Assembly (NCBI GenBank): GCA_016714225.1
Contig: JADJNS010000020.1
Span: 124,001-188,000, forward strand
From: Archangiaceae bacterium
GTDB lineage: Bacteria > Myxococcota > Myxococcia > Myxococcales > Myxococcaceae
Direction of reading: 5' to 3'
Length of the DNA: 64,000 nucleotides
Every line of letters starts with the position of its first letter. The stretch's first letter is position 1. Under the pieces are notes generated by a model. It was not told the DNA's origin. It searched no databases and saw nothing but the letters and a program-made list of their open reading frames with translations. Shown in pieces: positions 29,733 through 39,517 of the stretch. Both the position numbers and the translations under genes were made by a program.

Positions 29733-31871
29733 TTGCTCCGGCCGATCTGCGTCTCTCTCGTGATGGCGATGTTGAGTGGAGGCTGCGACGCGCGCCTCGC
29801 CGGCGCTGGCGGCTCCGCCGGGGGTGGTAATGCCGGTGGTGCTTCGGCCGGTGGTGGCTCCGCCGGTGGTGGCTCCGCCGGTGGTGGCTCCGCCGGTGGT
29901 GGGACCGCTGGTGGTGGCACCGCGGGTGGCTCCGGCGGCGCTTCAGGCGGCTCTGCTGGTGGATCGGCGGGCGGCGCTTCTGGTGGCTCCGCGGGCGGTA
30001 CGTCGGGCGGCCGCGCAGGCGGCTCGGCGGGCGGCTCGGCGGGCGGCTCGGCGGGCGGCTCGGCGGGCGGCTCGGCGGGCGGCTCGGCGGGCGGCTCGGC
30101 GGGCGGTCGCGCGGGCGGCTCCGCGGGCGGCTCCGCGGGCGGTCGCGCGGGTGGCTCCGCTGGTGGCTCCGCTGGTGGCTCCGCTGGTGGCTCCGCGGGC
30201 GGTCGCGCGGGTGGCTCAGCTGGTGGCTCCGCTGGTGGCTCCGGGTGGCGCAGCCTGTTGTATCCGACCAACTGGCTGCCGCCCGAGAACCCCGCCAGCG
30301 TCATCGACGCCCAAGGCCGCTTCCTCGGCGACTTCTCGTGGGCCGGCTACCACAACGGAGAAGTGCGGCCTCCGTATGGCACGCGCCCCGTCGTCGCGAC
30401 CGTCAGCGCGAGCCTCGGCAACGGCACCACCGACGCCACCGCGGCCATTCAGGCCGCCATCAACACCGCGTGCAGCACCGCCGGTGGCGGCGCGGTTCAG
30501 CTTCCCGCCGGCACCTACCGCGTGCTGCTGCCTGCTGCGACCGCCGCGGCCGCGCTGCTCATCAACTGCTCCAACGTGGTGCTGCGCGGCGCCGGCCGCG
30601 CGCAGACGTTCATCTACTTCGACGACGCCGCACGCGTTCAGGGCAAGGCGGTGATTCGCCTCGCGGGCACCGGCTCGGCGGTCGACAGCGCGTCGACCAC
30701 CACGCGAGCCCTCAGCGCCGACCTCACCCGTGCCACCCGCGCGCTGCCGATGGTGAGCACCGCCGGCCTCACGGTCGGCAACCTCATCGCGATTCACAGC
30801 GATGTCACTCCGGCGTACCGGCTCGAGCACCGCATGGACGCCGCGATGACCGGGGAGGTCGACTACTGGCCCTCGCCCGGCGACAACGGGCTGATCTACC
30901 TGCGCCGCATCGTCGCCCTCACCGCGACCTCGATCACCCTCGACGAGCCGACCCGCCTGCCGATGAAGGTGCGCGACGGCGCGCGGGTCTACACGCGCCC
31001 GACCTTCATCAGCGAGTCGGGCATCGAAGACCTCGCGATCGGCATGCGCGAGAGCACGGCACCCGGTGGGCGCGACGCCGACGACGATTACGGCATCGAC
31101 GGAACCATGGGCTTCGAGGTGCACGCGTCGAACGCGGTTCTCGTCGACTCGGCGATGGACGTCTGGCTGTACCGCGTCGACACGTACAAGCCGCCCGCGA
31201 ACGCGCTCGCGCACGTGCTGTCGAACGCCTTCACCGTTGCCCGCGGCGCGTCGCGCGTCACCGTCGAAGACTGTGACCTCGGCCCGCCCGGCTACCGCGG
31301 CGGTGGTGGCAACGGCTACCTGTTCCAGATCAGCGGGCAGGACGTGCTGCTGGTCGACATTCGCGGCGAAGGAGGGCGCCACAACTTCCTCGTCACCGAC
31401 TCGACGGCGTCGGGCGACGTGTTCTTGCGCGCCACCACGGTGAGTCCCCGGCTGACGAACGACTCGCACCGATTCCTCTCGCATCAGAACCTGTTCGATC
31501 AGACCGTGCAGATCGCGTCGTGGTGGTCGGCGGTGAACCGGCGGAACACCAGCGGGGGCGCCGGCTTCACGGCCACGCAGAGCGTGTTCTGGCGCACGCA
31601 CACCCAGAGCCTGCACCCCAGCTCGCAGCAGTGCGCCATCGAGACCGCCCAGTTCGACTGGGGCTACGTCATCGGCACCAGCGGCGCCGGCAAGGTCTGC
31701 CTGAGCTCGGTCACCAACGGCTACTGGAACGCGGGCGACCAGGGCGCTCCGGCCGACTACGTCGAGGGCGCCGACGCCGGCACCACCCTGGTGCCCACCT
31801 CGCTCTATCTCGACCAGCGCGCCAGGCGCTGCGCCCGCGACTCGCGCACCTGCACCGCCGGCTGGCCCTGA
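29733..31871 (+). CDS. lipoprotein with Gly-Ser-Ala-Gly spacer and pectate-lyase-like beta-helix
   Basis: A 712-residue lipoprotein. The TTG at 29733 is chosen because it gives a proper lipoprotein signal (LLRPICVSLVMAMLSGGC, Cys18); the ATG at 29763 would leave too short a signal. Residues 22-170 are almost pure Gly/Ser/Ala repeats (GGSAGG), a long flexible spacer. The remainder is a beta-helix of the pectate lyase superfamily: SLGNGTTDATAAIQAAINTA, GGAVQLPAGTYRV, VVLRGAGRAQTFIYF and later GVEVHASNAVLVDS-like turns. GDGxTDDTxAIQ-type N-termini are typical of polysaccharide lyases and hydrolases. No catalytic residues were assigned. The spacer would hold the domain away from the outer membrane. 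Confidence 0.75.
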   Translation: MLRPICVSLVMAMLSGGCDARLAGAGGSAGGGNAGGASAGGGSAGGGSAGGGSAGGGTAGGGTAGGSGGASGGSAGGSAGGASGGSAGGTSGGRAGGSAGGSAGGSAGGSAGGSAGGSAGGSAGGRAGGSAGGSAGGRAGGSAGGSAGGSAGGSAGGRAGGSAGGSAGGSGWRSLLYPTNWLPPENPASVIDAQGRFLGDFSWAGYHNGEVRPPYGTRPVVATVSASLGNGTTDATAAIQAAINTACSTAGGGAVQLPAGTYRVLLPAATAAAALLINCSNVVLRGAGRAQTFIYFDDAARVQGKAVIRLAGTGSAVDSASTTTRALSADLTRATRALPMVSTAGLTVGNLIAIHSDVTPAYRLEHRMDAAMTGEVDYWPSPGDNGLIYLRRIVALTATSITLDEPTRLPMKVRDGARVYTRPTFISESGIEDLAIGMRESTAPGGRDADDDYGIDGTMGFEVHASNAVLVDSAMDVWLYRVDTYKPPANALAHVLSNAFTVARGASRVTVEDCDLGPPGYRGGGGNGYLFQISGQDVLLVDIRGEGGRHNFLVTDSTASGDVFLRATTVSPRLTNDSHRFLSHQNLFDQTVQIASWWSAVNRRNTSGGAGFTATQSVFWRTHTQSLHPSSQQCAIETAQFDWGYVIGTSGAGKVCLSSVTNGYWNAGDQGAPADYVEGADAGTTLVPTSLYLDQRARRCARDSRTCTAGWP
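30018..30101 (+). repeat. perfect 12-bp tandem repeat, 7 copies
   Basis: Seven identical units of ggcggctcggcg in frame encode Gly-Gly-Ser-Ala blocks in the spacer of the lipoprotein. Similar but degenerate units extend on both sides from about 29810 to 30243. Confidence 0.95.
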
Positions 31872-31927
31872 GGGATTCCGTCGCGGCTTCGCGTCGAAGC
31901 GCCCTGGTGGAGTCGGGCGCTGACACA

Positions 31928-32044
31928 GCCGTCCACGACCACGTCCACGTCCACGTCCACGTCCACGCTCGCTTCGCTCGCGTTCGAGCACGGCGGCGCG
32001 AGTCTGCGGGCTTTTTCGTGGACGTGGTCGTGGACGTGGACGGC
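31928..32044. repeat. hexamer-run inverted repeat H2 (GTCCAC type)
   Basis: Left arm 31928-31967 is gcc plus six hexamers, five GTCCAC and one GACCAC; right arm 32017-32044 is the complement of gcc plus four hexamers, with the GACCAC variant in another position. The loop of about 50 bases ends in gggctttttcg, the same sequence found before the right arm of H1. It lies between two convergent genes. Confidence 0.9.
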
Positions 32045-32095
32045 TTCTTCGAGCTGCCTCAGCGCCGGGAACAGCTCTTCTTCCGGCCCGCCAAC

Positions 32096-33589
32096 TCAGG
32101 GCGGGTACGTCTTGAGCAGAAAGACGTCTCTGCCGCCGCTCGAGCGCAGCAACTGCGTCGCGGTGCCCAGGCCGCCGCTGAACGTGCCCGCCAGCACGTA
32201 CGCGCCGTCGGAGGTGACGGCCGAGATGCGCGCGTAGGCCGGCGCGTCTTCAGCCTCGAGCGCGCGGGCCCATGGCGCGCGCGTGTCGGGAGGGAAGACC
32301 GGAAAGAACACCGGGCTCAAGAACGCCCGCCGCGGCAGCTGCGGCCCGCCGAAGTCGATGCGCCCGGGGTCGTTCGCCCGGTAGTTGAGCGCGAGGTAGC
32401 CCACGTCGCCACGGCCGGTGACCGCGCCCACCTGGCTCTCGAACGCCGTCACGTCGGCGCTGGTGATGCCCAGCTTGAGCGCGTAGCGCGCCGCGCTCGA
32501 GCCCGGCTGCCCGACGGTCGACCCGACCAGGTAGTCGCCGTGCGCGATGCCCCCGTGAACGGGAAAAGACGTGACCACCGTCGAGGTGTAGCTCGTCAGC
32601 TCGTTCGAGCTCTGCGCGCCCAGCCCCGAGATGCTCACCGCGAACACGTGGGTCACCGGGTCGGCCCCACCGGTGGAGATGCCCGACGGGCCCACCGAGC
32701 AGCCGCCCGAGATGCTCTGAATGCGCCCGAACACCCGCGCCAGGTTGCTGCCGTCGATGGCCACGTCGTCGAGCGCGCTGGTGTCGCAGCCGGCGGTGAG
32801 CAGCGTCCACGCCCGCAGCGAGAGCGAGGCGTCGAACACCAGCACCATGCCCCGCTCTTCCGGCTGCTGCCCGAGGCTGGTGCCCCCCGAGCTCAGGTCG
32901 CCGCGGAAGCTGCCCACCACCGCGAGCCGGTTGCCCGCCAGGGCAATGCGGCCGAGCGAAGACGCGCCGCCGCCGTCGGCGCTGCCGAGCTGCGCGTAGG
33001 CGCTCAGCCCGCCGTCGAGGCCGCGGCGGGCGAGAAAGCCGGCGCGACCCTGGGTGCCGGCGTCGAGCTCGGCGCCCCACAAGCTGACCGCTCCGCGCAG
33101 CGTGCCCGAGATGATCAGCTCACCGCCGTCGTTCACCGCGAGCGCGGCGACGTCGAGCGGGCCGTCGAGCACTTCGGTCTCGAGCACCGCGCCCGTCGCG
33201 CTGAAGCGGGTGATGAAGGTCGAGTCGGCGCCCAGCGTGCCCGCGAGCACCAGGTCTGAGTTGGGCGCCACCGCCAGCGCCACCGGGTCTTCGTCGTGGC
33301 CGCCGTCGCCCCAGCGCAGGCCCCACGCGAGCGCGCCGGCGTCGCGCGCCTCGGGCAAGAGGTCGGTGCCGTTGCCCCCGTCGACACGCTTGGGGCCCGC
33401 GTCGACCGCAGCTCCGCCGCTGCCGCCCGCGCGACCTCCGCCGCTGCCGCCGCTGCCGCCACCCGCGCCGCCGCCGGTGACGCCGCAGATGCCGGGCTGC
33501 GCGGCGAGGGCGCAGTACGAGACCCGGGCGCCGTCGAAGTCGAGGCACACGGCGAACAGCGGCAGCGCGAGCACGCTCAGGCGCCTCAC
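32096..33589 (-). CDS. secreted beta-propeller-like protein with Gly-rich spacer
   Basis: A 497-residue protein with a hydrophobic N-terminus (VRRLSVLALPLFAVC), too atypical at position -1 to be called a lipobox with confidence. A Gly/Ser/Ala spacer (TGGGAGGGSGGSGGG) is followed by about 400 residues of repeated beta blades of the type VALAVAPNSDLVLAGTLG, VAALAVNDGGELIISGTLRG and SLGRIALAGNRLAVVGSFRG. Such repeats are common in large myxobacterial surface proteins. No enzymatic motif is visible. Its GTG start overlaps the upstream stop (GTGA), so it is coupled to the 277-residue gene. The gene ends 52 bp from hexamer repeat H2. Confidence 0.65.
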   Translation of the reverse strand: MRRLSVLALPLFAVCLDFDGARVSYCALAAQPGICGVTGGGAGGGSGGSGGGRAGGSGGAAVDAGPKRVDGGNGTDLLPEARDAGALAWGLRWGDGGHDEDPVALAVAPNSDLVLAGTLGADSTFITRFSATGAVLETEVLDGPLDVAALAVNDGGELIISGTLRGAVSLWGAELDAGTQGRAGFLARRGLDGGLSAYAQLGSADGGGASSLGRIALAGNRLAVVGSFRGDLSSGGTSLGQQPEERGMVLVFDASLSLRAWTLLTAGCDTSALDDVAIDGSNLARVFGRIQSISGGCSVGPSGISTGGADPVTHVFAVSISGLGAQSSNELTSYTSTVVTSFPVHGGIAHGDYLVGSTVGQPGSSAARYALKLGITSADVTAFESQVGAVTGRGDVGYLALNYRANDPGRIDFGGPQLPRRAFLSPVFFPVFPPDTRAPWARALEAEDAPAYARISAVTSDGAYVLAGTFSGGLGTATQLLRSSGGRDVFLLKTYPP

Positions 33590-34419
33590 GGCAGCGCCCC
33601 GCTCAGCGCGAAGTAGCCGAAGCCCGAGCCGACGGTGCCGCTCACCGTGACCTTGCCGATGATGCCCATCGCGGTGCCGATGGCGACCAGCCCCAGGCCG
33701 CAGCCGGCGGCGACCCAGGCGAAGCGCTCGAGGTTGCGGCCGTCGTTGAGGCGCTGGTCGAGCTGCTGATCGTCGTCGAACCGGGTGCGGGCGTGCCGCA
33801 CGTCGTCTTGCGTCTGAAAGGCGAAGACCCACAAGAAGGCGCCCGCCCCGATCGCCGCGGCGCCGAGCGCGGCGGGCAGCGGCCAGAACTCGGTCCACCT
33901 TCGAGAGGTGACCGGAGGCGCGACCACGTCGACCTCGCTGCGCGACAGCGCGGCGTGCAGCTGCCGCGACAGCTCGGCCGCCGCGCCGTCGAGAAAGTCG
34001 AGCAGCCCGTTCTCGTCGTCGGCGCGCCCCGACACCACCGCCAGCGTGCGCGCGCCGTCGCTCGAGGTGATCTTCAGGTTCACCAGGTAGCCGTCGCCCG
34101 CCTTGCCCAGCGAGCCGGTGAGCAGGCCGTCGACGCCCAGCGCTCCGGCGAGCTCGGCCAGGCAGCTGGCCTGGTCTTCGTCGCAGCCCATCAGCTGCTT
34201 CTGGCGCTCGAGCCCCAGCACCGCGGCGATCTCCTGCTTGCCGGTGACCTTCACGCCGTGCAGCTCGAGCTGCTTGGCGAGCCGGTCGAGGAACAGGCCG
34301 CCCTTGCTCTCGAGTACGTCGACGTAGCTCAGGCCGGGCGTGCCGAGCCGAACCGGGCCGGGCGCGGGCTTCGCTTCTTCCGCGGCCGAGAGCATCAGAA
34401 TTAATGCAACGACGAGCAT
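33586..34419 (-). CDS. envelope protein of unknown function with two membrane helices
   Basis: A 277-residue protein with a signal peptide (MLVVALILMLSAAEE). Residues 20-150 form an alpha/beta domain (LDRLAKQLELHGVKVTGKQ, KQLMGCDEDQASCLAELAGA, VDGLLTGSLGKAGDGYLVNL) reminiscent of the TolB N-terminal and FlgO-like folds often found in uncharacterised myxobacterial proteins. Two hydrophobic helices follow (LPAALGAAAIGAGAFLWVFA and WVAAGCGLGLVAIGTAMGII) separated by a charged loop. No function can be assigned. It is coupled to the beta-propeller gene by a GTGA overlap and is divergent from the M15 peptidase gene. Confidence 0.65.
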   Translation of the reverse strand: MLVVALILMLSAAEEAKPAPGPVRLGTPGLSYVDVLESKGGLFLDRLAKQLELHGVKVTGKQEIAAVLGLERQKQLMGCDEDQASCLAELAGALGVDGLLTGSLGKAGDGYLVNLKITSSDGARTLAVVSGRADDENGLLDFLDGAAAELSRQLHAALSRSEVDVVAPPVTSRRWTEFWPLPAALGAAAIGAGAFLWVFAFQTQDDVRHARTRFDDDQQLDQRLNDGRNLERFAWVAAGCGLGLVAIGTAMGIIGKVTVSGTVGSGFGYFALSGALP

Positions 34420-34469
34420 GCGAGGCCCTCATATCAGGCGGCGCGCACGCGAAAGCCCGGGGTGCGGTA

Positions 34470-34491
34470 GACACCGAAGAGTGTCGGTGTC
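34470..34491. promoter_or_regulatory. perfect 8-bp dyad in a divergent promoter region
   Basis: The arms gacaccga and tcggtgtc are perfectly complementary with a 6-base spacer. The dyad lies 51 bp upstream of the 277-residue gene and 216 bp upstream of the M15 peptidase gene. It could be an operator; nothing further supports this. No gene is seen in 34420-34707. Confidence 0.35.
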
Positions 34492-34707
34492 CGAGCCGAA
34501 GTCACCGGCGCTCGAACTCGAACGCCTGCGCGTCAGTCGGCTCGCCAACGCGATTTACGTTCGAAGCGAGCTGAGAATCACAGCGCACCGGGCACCGACG
34601 CAGAGATGCGCCTGGCGGCTCGACTTTTCGGGCCGCAATTTTCCGTGCGAGACGTCTTCGTCGCGCGCGCGCGCCGACCGGTACGGCGCTTGAACAGCGG
34701 CGCGTCC

Positions 34708-36513
34708 ATGCGAATCGCCCCCTTCGTCACCCTCCTGTTTCTCTCTGCTTGTGGAGTCGAGGACCCCTCACTCGACACCGACTCGCTCGACCCCGGCGAA
34801 GAAGAGCCGGTGGACGACGAGAGCAACGTCGCCGAGCAGGGCCTGGTGAGCTGCGCCGAGCGCAAAGACACCGGCTACCGCGATGGCCGCGCGTACTCGA
34901 TCACCGTGGTCTCGGCCGACGGCAAGCCGGCCGAGCTCGCTGCGGCGAACGCGTACTCGGTGATGCAGCGCGCGGCGGCGGCGGCGGGCGTTCAGCTTCG
35001 GGTGGTGAGCGGCTTTCGCACCATGGAGCAGCAGCGCTACTTCTACCATTGCTACACCACCTGCAGCTGCAACTCGTGCAGCCTCGCCGCGGTGCCCGGG
35101 TACAGCAAGCACCAGAGCGGGCACGCGTTCGACCTGAACACCAGCGACTCACGCGTGTACAACTGGCTCGTCGCGCACGGCGCGGCGTACGGCTTTCGCC
35201 GCACCGTGCCGAGCGAGAAGTGGCACTGGGAGTGGTGGGGCGGCGGCCCGGGCGGTGGGCCGTGCGGTCACGCGGCGCCGCCTCCGGCGGCTCCGGCGCT
35301 GCCTGACGAAGTGCTGCAGCTCGGCGCGCTCGAGGCGGTCGGGTCGACCGACTTGAACGGCGACGGCAAGGCCGACGTCTGCGCGCGCAACTCGCTGGGC
35401 ATCACCTGCTACCTCTCGAACGGCACCGGGTTCCCCACGGTCATCGACGGGCCCAATCTCTCCAACGCGAGCGGCTGGTCCGACGCGTCGAACTACTCGA
35501 CGCTGCGCATGGCCGACTACAACGGCGACGGCAAGGCCGACCTGTGCGCGCGCGCCAACACCGGAATGATGTGCTGGCCTTCGACCGGCAGCGGCTTCGG
35601 AGCCGGCGTCTCGACAGGCGCGATGGCCGATGCGCACGGGTGGAACAAGCCCGAGTTCTACTCGACGATTCGCATGGCCGACGTGAACGGCGACGGCAAG
35701 GCCGACCTCTGCGCGCGCGGCGCGGCGGCGTTCTTCTGCTGGCTGTCCGAGGGCGCGAAGTTCGCCTCGACGTACATCACCGGCCCGCTGCTGGCGAACG
35801 CGTCGGGGTGGGACGACCCGACCAACTACGCGACGCTGCGCATGGGTGACGTGAACGGCGACGGCAAGGCCGATGTCTGCGCGCGATCCGACGCGCGGGT
35901 GTACTGCTGGCTGTCGAACGGCGCGGGCTTCCCCACCCGCATCGACGGCCCGGCGCTGGCGTCGGCGAGCGGCTGGGACGACGTGGCGAACTGGAGCACC
36001 CTGCGCCTGGCCGACATCAACGGCGACGGCAAGGCCGACCTGTGCGCGCGCGCCAACGCGTCGATGCTCTGCTACCTCTCGCAGGGCACCGGCTTCGGCG
36101 CGGCGATCGCCGGGCCGGCGCTGGCCGACATGTCGGGGTGGAACGACCCCAACAACTACTCGACGATTCGGCTGGCCGACGTCGACGGCGACGGCGACCG
36201 GGACATCTGCGCGCGGTCGAACGCGGGCATGCGCTGCTGGCTGTGGACGGGGGCGGGCTTCACCGGCTCGATCACCTCGACGCTGCTGGCCGATGCGCAG
36301 GGCTGGGCCAACCCGGTCTACTACCAGACCATTCGCATGGCCGACGTGACCGGCGACGGCAAGGCAGACCTGTGCGCGAGGGGCTCGGCGGGCGTGTTCT
36401 GCTGGCCGTCGACGGGCACCGGCTTCGGCGCGGCGATCGCGGGCCCGGCGTGGACGACGGCGAACGGCTGGAGCGCCGAGCAGTACTACACGACGTTGCG
36501 CATCGGGCCGTAG
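34708..36513 (+). CDS. M15-type D-Ala-D-Ala peptidase lipoprotein with FG-GAP/VCBS repeats
   Basis: A 601-residue lipoprotein (lipobox LSAC, Cys15). The catalytic domain (about 45-180) is a VanY-like zinc peptidase: SGFRTMEQQRYFY, then S133-x-H135-xx-G138-x-A140-x-D142 in YSKHQSGHAFDLN, and H173 in EKWHWEWW. These are the expected zinc ligands, so peptidoglycan stem-peptide cleavage is likely. An additional Cys-rich insert (CYTTCSCNSC) sits before the motif. The C-terminal 400 residues carry seven FG-GAP/VCBS-type repeats of the form ADVNGDGKADLCARG, predicted calcium-binding propeller blades that may bind prey or self cell walls. The ATG at 34708 starts the signal peptide. Confidence 0.85.
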   Translation: MRIAPFVTLLFLSACGVEDPSLDTDSLDPGEEEPVDDESNVAEQGLVSCAERKDTGYRDGRAYSITVVSADGKPAELAAANAYSVMQRAAAAAGVQLRVVSGFRTMEQQRYFYHCYTTCSCNSCSLAAVPGYSKHQSGHAFDLNTSDSRVYNWLVAHGAAYGFRRTVPSEKWHWEWWGGGPGGGPCGHAAPPPAAPALPDEVLQLGALEAVGSTDLNGDGKADVCARNSLGITCYLSNGTGFPTVIDGPNLSNASGWSDASNYSTLRMADYNGDGKADLCARANTGMMCWPSTGSGFGAGVSTGAMADAHGWNKPEFYSTIRMADVNGDGKADLCARGAAAFFCWLSEGAKFASTYITGPLLANASGWDDPTNYATLRMGDVNGDGKADVCARSDARVYCWLSNGAGFPTRIDGPALASASGWDDVANWSTLRLADINGDGKADLCARANASMLCYLSQGTGFGAAIAGPALADMSGWNDPNNYSTIRLADVDGDGDRDICARSNAGMRCWLWTGAGFTGSITSTLLADAQGWANPVYYQTIRMADVTGDGKADLCARGSAGVFCWPSTGTGFGAAIAGPAWTTANGWSAEQYYTTLRIGP

Positions 36514-36534
36514 CGGACGATACTGAACATCCGT

Positions 36535-37749
36535 ATGGGTGTTCGGTCGGGCAGCGCAGATCTGCCGCTCCACGGAGGTCGCGTACCGGTCTGGCTCGCC
36601 GAGCGCATGGCTCGGCTCGGGCGAGTCATCACCGAGGCGATCGTCCTCCACTACGGGCGCGACGAGATGCTGGCGCGGCTCTCGCACCCCTTCTGGTTCC
36701 AGTCGTTCGGAGCCGTGATGGGTATGGACTGGCACTCCTCGGGCATCACCACGTCGGTGCTGGGGGCGCTCAAGCGCGGGCTGCCGGCCGAGCTGGGGCT
36801 GCACGTGTGCGGCGGGCGCGGGCGGCACTCGCGCAAGACGCCGGGCGAGCTGACGGTGCTGGCCGAGAAGCTGGGCCTCGATGGGGTGGCGCTGGTGCGC
36901 GCGTCGCGGCTGACCGCCAAGGTCGACAGCGCCGCGGTGCAAGACGGGTTTCAGATCTACCTGCACGGCTTCATCGTCGCCGACGACGGCAAGTGGGCGG
37001 TGGTGCAGCAGGGCATGCGCCCCGAAGCCAAGACCGCGCGCAGGTACCACTGGCACTCGGCGGCGGTGCGCGACTTCGTCGACGCGCCGCACAGCGCGAT
37101 CGACGGGGCGCCGGTGGGTGAGATCGTCAACCTGACCGATCGCTCGGCAGCTTCGTCGCGCGAGGCGCAGGTGGCGCTGCTGCGCGAGGGGCCCGACCGC
37201 ATCATTCGCGAGCTCAAGCCGCAGCTCACCCTGCCCTTTCATCACGAGGTGCGGGCCGACGACGTGGTGCTGCGGCGGCTGCACGGAGCGCTGGCCGCCG
37301 CGGCCGAGGCGGGGCCGCGAGACTTCTCCGAGCTGCTGTTGGTGCCGGGCGTCGGGGCGCGCACGGTGTTCTCGCTCGCGCAGGTGGCCGAGGTGGTGCA
37401 CGGCGCGCCGTTTCGGTTCTCTGACCCGGCCCGGTTCTCGATGGCGCACGGCGGCAAAGACGGCCACCCGTTTCCGGTGCCGCTCGCGGTCTACGACCGC
37501 ACCATCTCAGTGATGCGGGCGGCCCTCGAGAAGGCGAAGCTCGGCAACGAAGAGCGCCTCGAGGCGCTGAAGCGGCTGGCGCTGCAGGCGCAGGCGCTCG
37601 AGCGCGTCGCACGGGGGCCGTCGTTCGATGCGTTCGTCGAGGCAGAGCGCGCCGCCTCGCACGGGTACGCCGGGCGCACCGTGATGGGCTGGGCCCAGCC
37701 AGAGCCCGACCGGCGCGAGCGCAAACGCCTCAGCGCGCTGCTGCGGTAG
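36535..37749 (+). CDS. DUF763 family protein
   Basis: A 404-residue protein matching the DUF763 family, found mainly in archaea and scattered bacteria and without an established function. Recognisable blocks are the N-terminal ADLPLHGGRVPVWLAERM, HPFWFQSFGAVMGMDWHSSG, ITTSVLGALKRGL, and GGRGRHSRKTPGEL. A later segment (ELLLVPGVGARTVFSLAQVA) resembles a helix-hairpin-helix, which hints at nucleic-acid binding, followed by FRFSDPARFSMAHGGKDGHP. There is no signal peptide, so it is cytoplasmic. It begins 21 bp after the peptidase gene but is unlikely to be related to it in function. The first ATG gives the family's normal N-terminus. Confidence 0.88.
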   Translation: MGVRSGSADLPLHGGRVPVWLAERMARLGRVITEAIVLHYGRDEMLARLSHPFWFQSFGAVMGMDWHSSGITTSVLGALKRGLPAELGLHVCGGRGRHSRKTPGELTVLAEKLGLDGVALVRASRLTAKVDSAAVQDGFQIYLHGFIVADDGKWAVVQQGMRPEAKTARRYHWHSAAVRDFVDAPHSAIDGAPVGEIVNLTDRSAASSREAQVALLREGPDRIIRELKPQLTLPFHHEVRADDVVLRRLHGALAAAAEAGPRDFSELLLVPGVGARTVFSLAQVAEVVHGAPFRFSDPARFSMAHGGKDGHPFPVPLAVYDRTISVMRAALEKAKLGNEERLEALKRLALQAQALERVARGPSFDAFVEAERAASHGYAGRTVMGWAQPEPDRRERKRLSALLR

Positions 37750-37774
37750 AGGGGCGAAAGCTCAGCATCGACAA

Positions 37775-37862
37775 CCGGGCACGGGCACAGGCACGCCTCA
37801 CGATGTCCGGTGGACGACCACGTTCCTCGTTGCGCGTTCACGAGCTGCGTGCCCGTGCCCGG
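37775..37862. repeat. hexamer-run inverted repeat H4 (GGGCAC type)
   Basis: The left arm (ccgggcacgggcacaggcac) and right arm (cgtgcccgtgcccgg) are complementary with one or two mismatches and enclose about 52 bases. The layout matches H1 to H3 with a different hexamer. A REP-like tail (gctcaccctgag) follows at 37879. The gap 37750-37927 holds no gene. Confidence 0.7.
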
Positions 37863-37927
37863 GCCCGAAAGGCCGTCGCTCACCCTGAGGTAACCCACCG
37901 GCTTGAGGTTGTCTCGCGCGGTCGGGT

Positions 37928-38925
<998 letters not shown>

Positions 38926-38962
38926 AGCATTTCGACGCCCCGGTCACGTGCGGTGACACTCC

Positions 38963-39517
38963 GTGAGCCCTGCCGACGCCCACCCCATGGTCATGCCCCG
39001 TGCCGACGACGCGACCGCCGAGGTGCACCGGCTCTACCGCGAGACGGTGGGCCCGCTGCGCTCGACGCTCAAGCGGTTGACCTGGTCGCAGGCCGACGTC
39101 GACGACATGCTGCAAGACGTCTTCGTCGCCGCGCTCGACCGGCCGCTCGGGCTGGTGAAGGCGCAGTCGCCGCGGGCTTGGCTGTACGGCATCGCCATCA
39201 ACATCGCCTCCGAGCGCAACCGCCGGCACAAGCTGCGCCGCTTCTTCGGGCTCGACGCGGTGCCCGAGCCGGTGGCGCCCGACTCGCCCCACGCCGCGCT
39301 CGAGCAGCGCGAGGCGCAAGCGCTGGTGCAGGCCTCGCTCGAGGCGCTGTCGGCGAAGAAGCGCGCGGTGCTGGTGCTGTACGAGCTCGAGGGCTTCAGC
39401 GGAGAAGAGATCGCCCTTGCGGTCGGCGCACCGGTCAAGACGGTGTGGACGCGGCTCTACCACGCGCGCCGCGAGCTCAACTTCGAGCTGGAGAAGAGAG
39501 TGGGGAAACCGACATGA
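38963..39517 (+). CDS. ECF-family RNA polymerase sigma factor
   Basis: A 184-residue sigma factor with only regions 2 and 4. Region 2 (about 20-88) includes VDDMLQDVFVAALDRP and PRAWLYGIAINIASERNRRH; region 4 (about 120-175) includes LSAKKRAVLVLYELEGFSGE, then EIALAVGAPVKTVWTRLYHA as the -35-recognising helix-turn-helix. It is expected to direct transcription of a small regulon, probably including its own locus. GTG at 38963 is used; ATG at 38987 is possible. Its stop overlaps the next ATG (ATGA). The genes on both sides are frameshifted in this sequence while the sigma gene is intact. No Cys-based anti-sigma is seen. Confidence 0.9.
   Translation: MSPADAHPMVMPRADDATAEVHRLYRETVGPLRSTLKRLTWSQADVDDMLQDVFVAALDRPLGLVKAQSPRAWLYGIAINIASERNRRHKLRRFFGLDAVPEPVAPDSPHAALEQREAQALVQASLEALSAKKRAVLVLYELEGFSGEEIALAVGAPVKTVWTRLYHARRELNFELEKRVGKPT

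Noticed and set aside
29810..30243. Regularly spaced direct repeats that might be a CRISPR array
   Set aside because: Units are 9-12 bp, contiguous, in frame and encode Gly-Ser-Ala blocks; there are no spacers and no cas genes.
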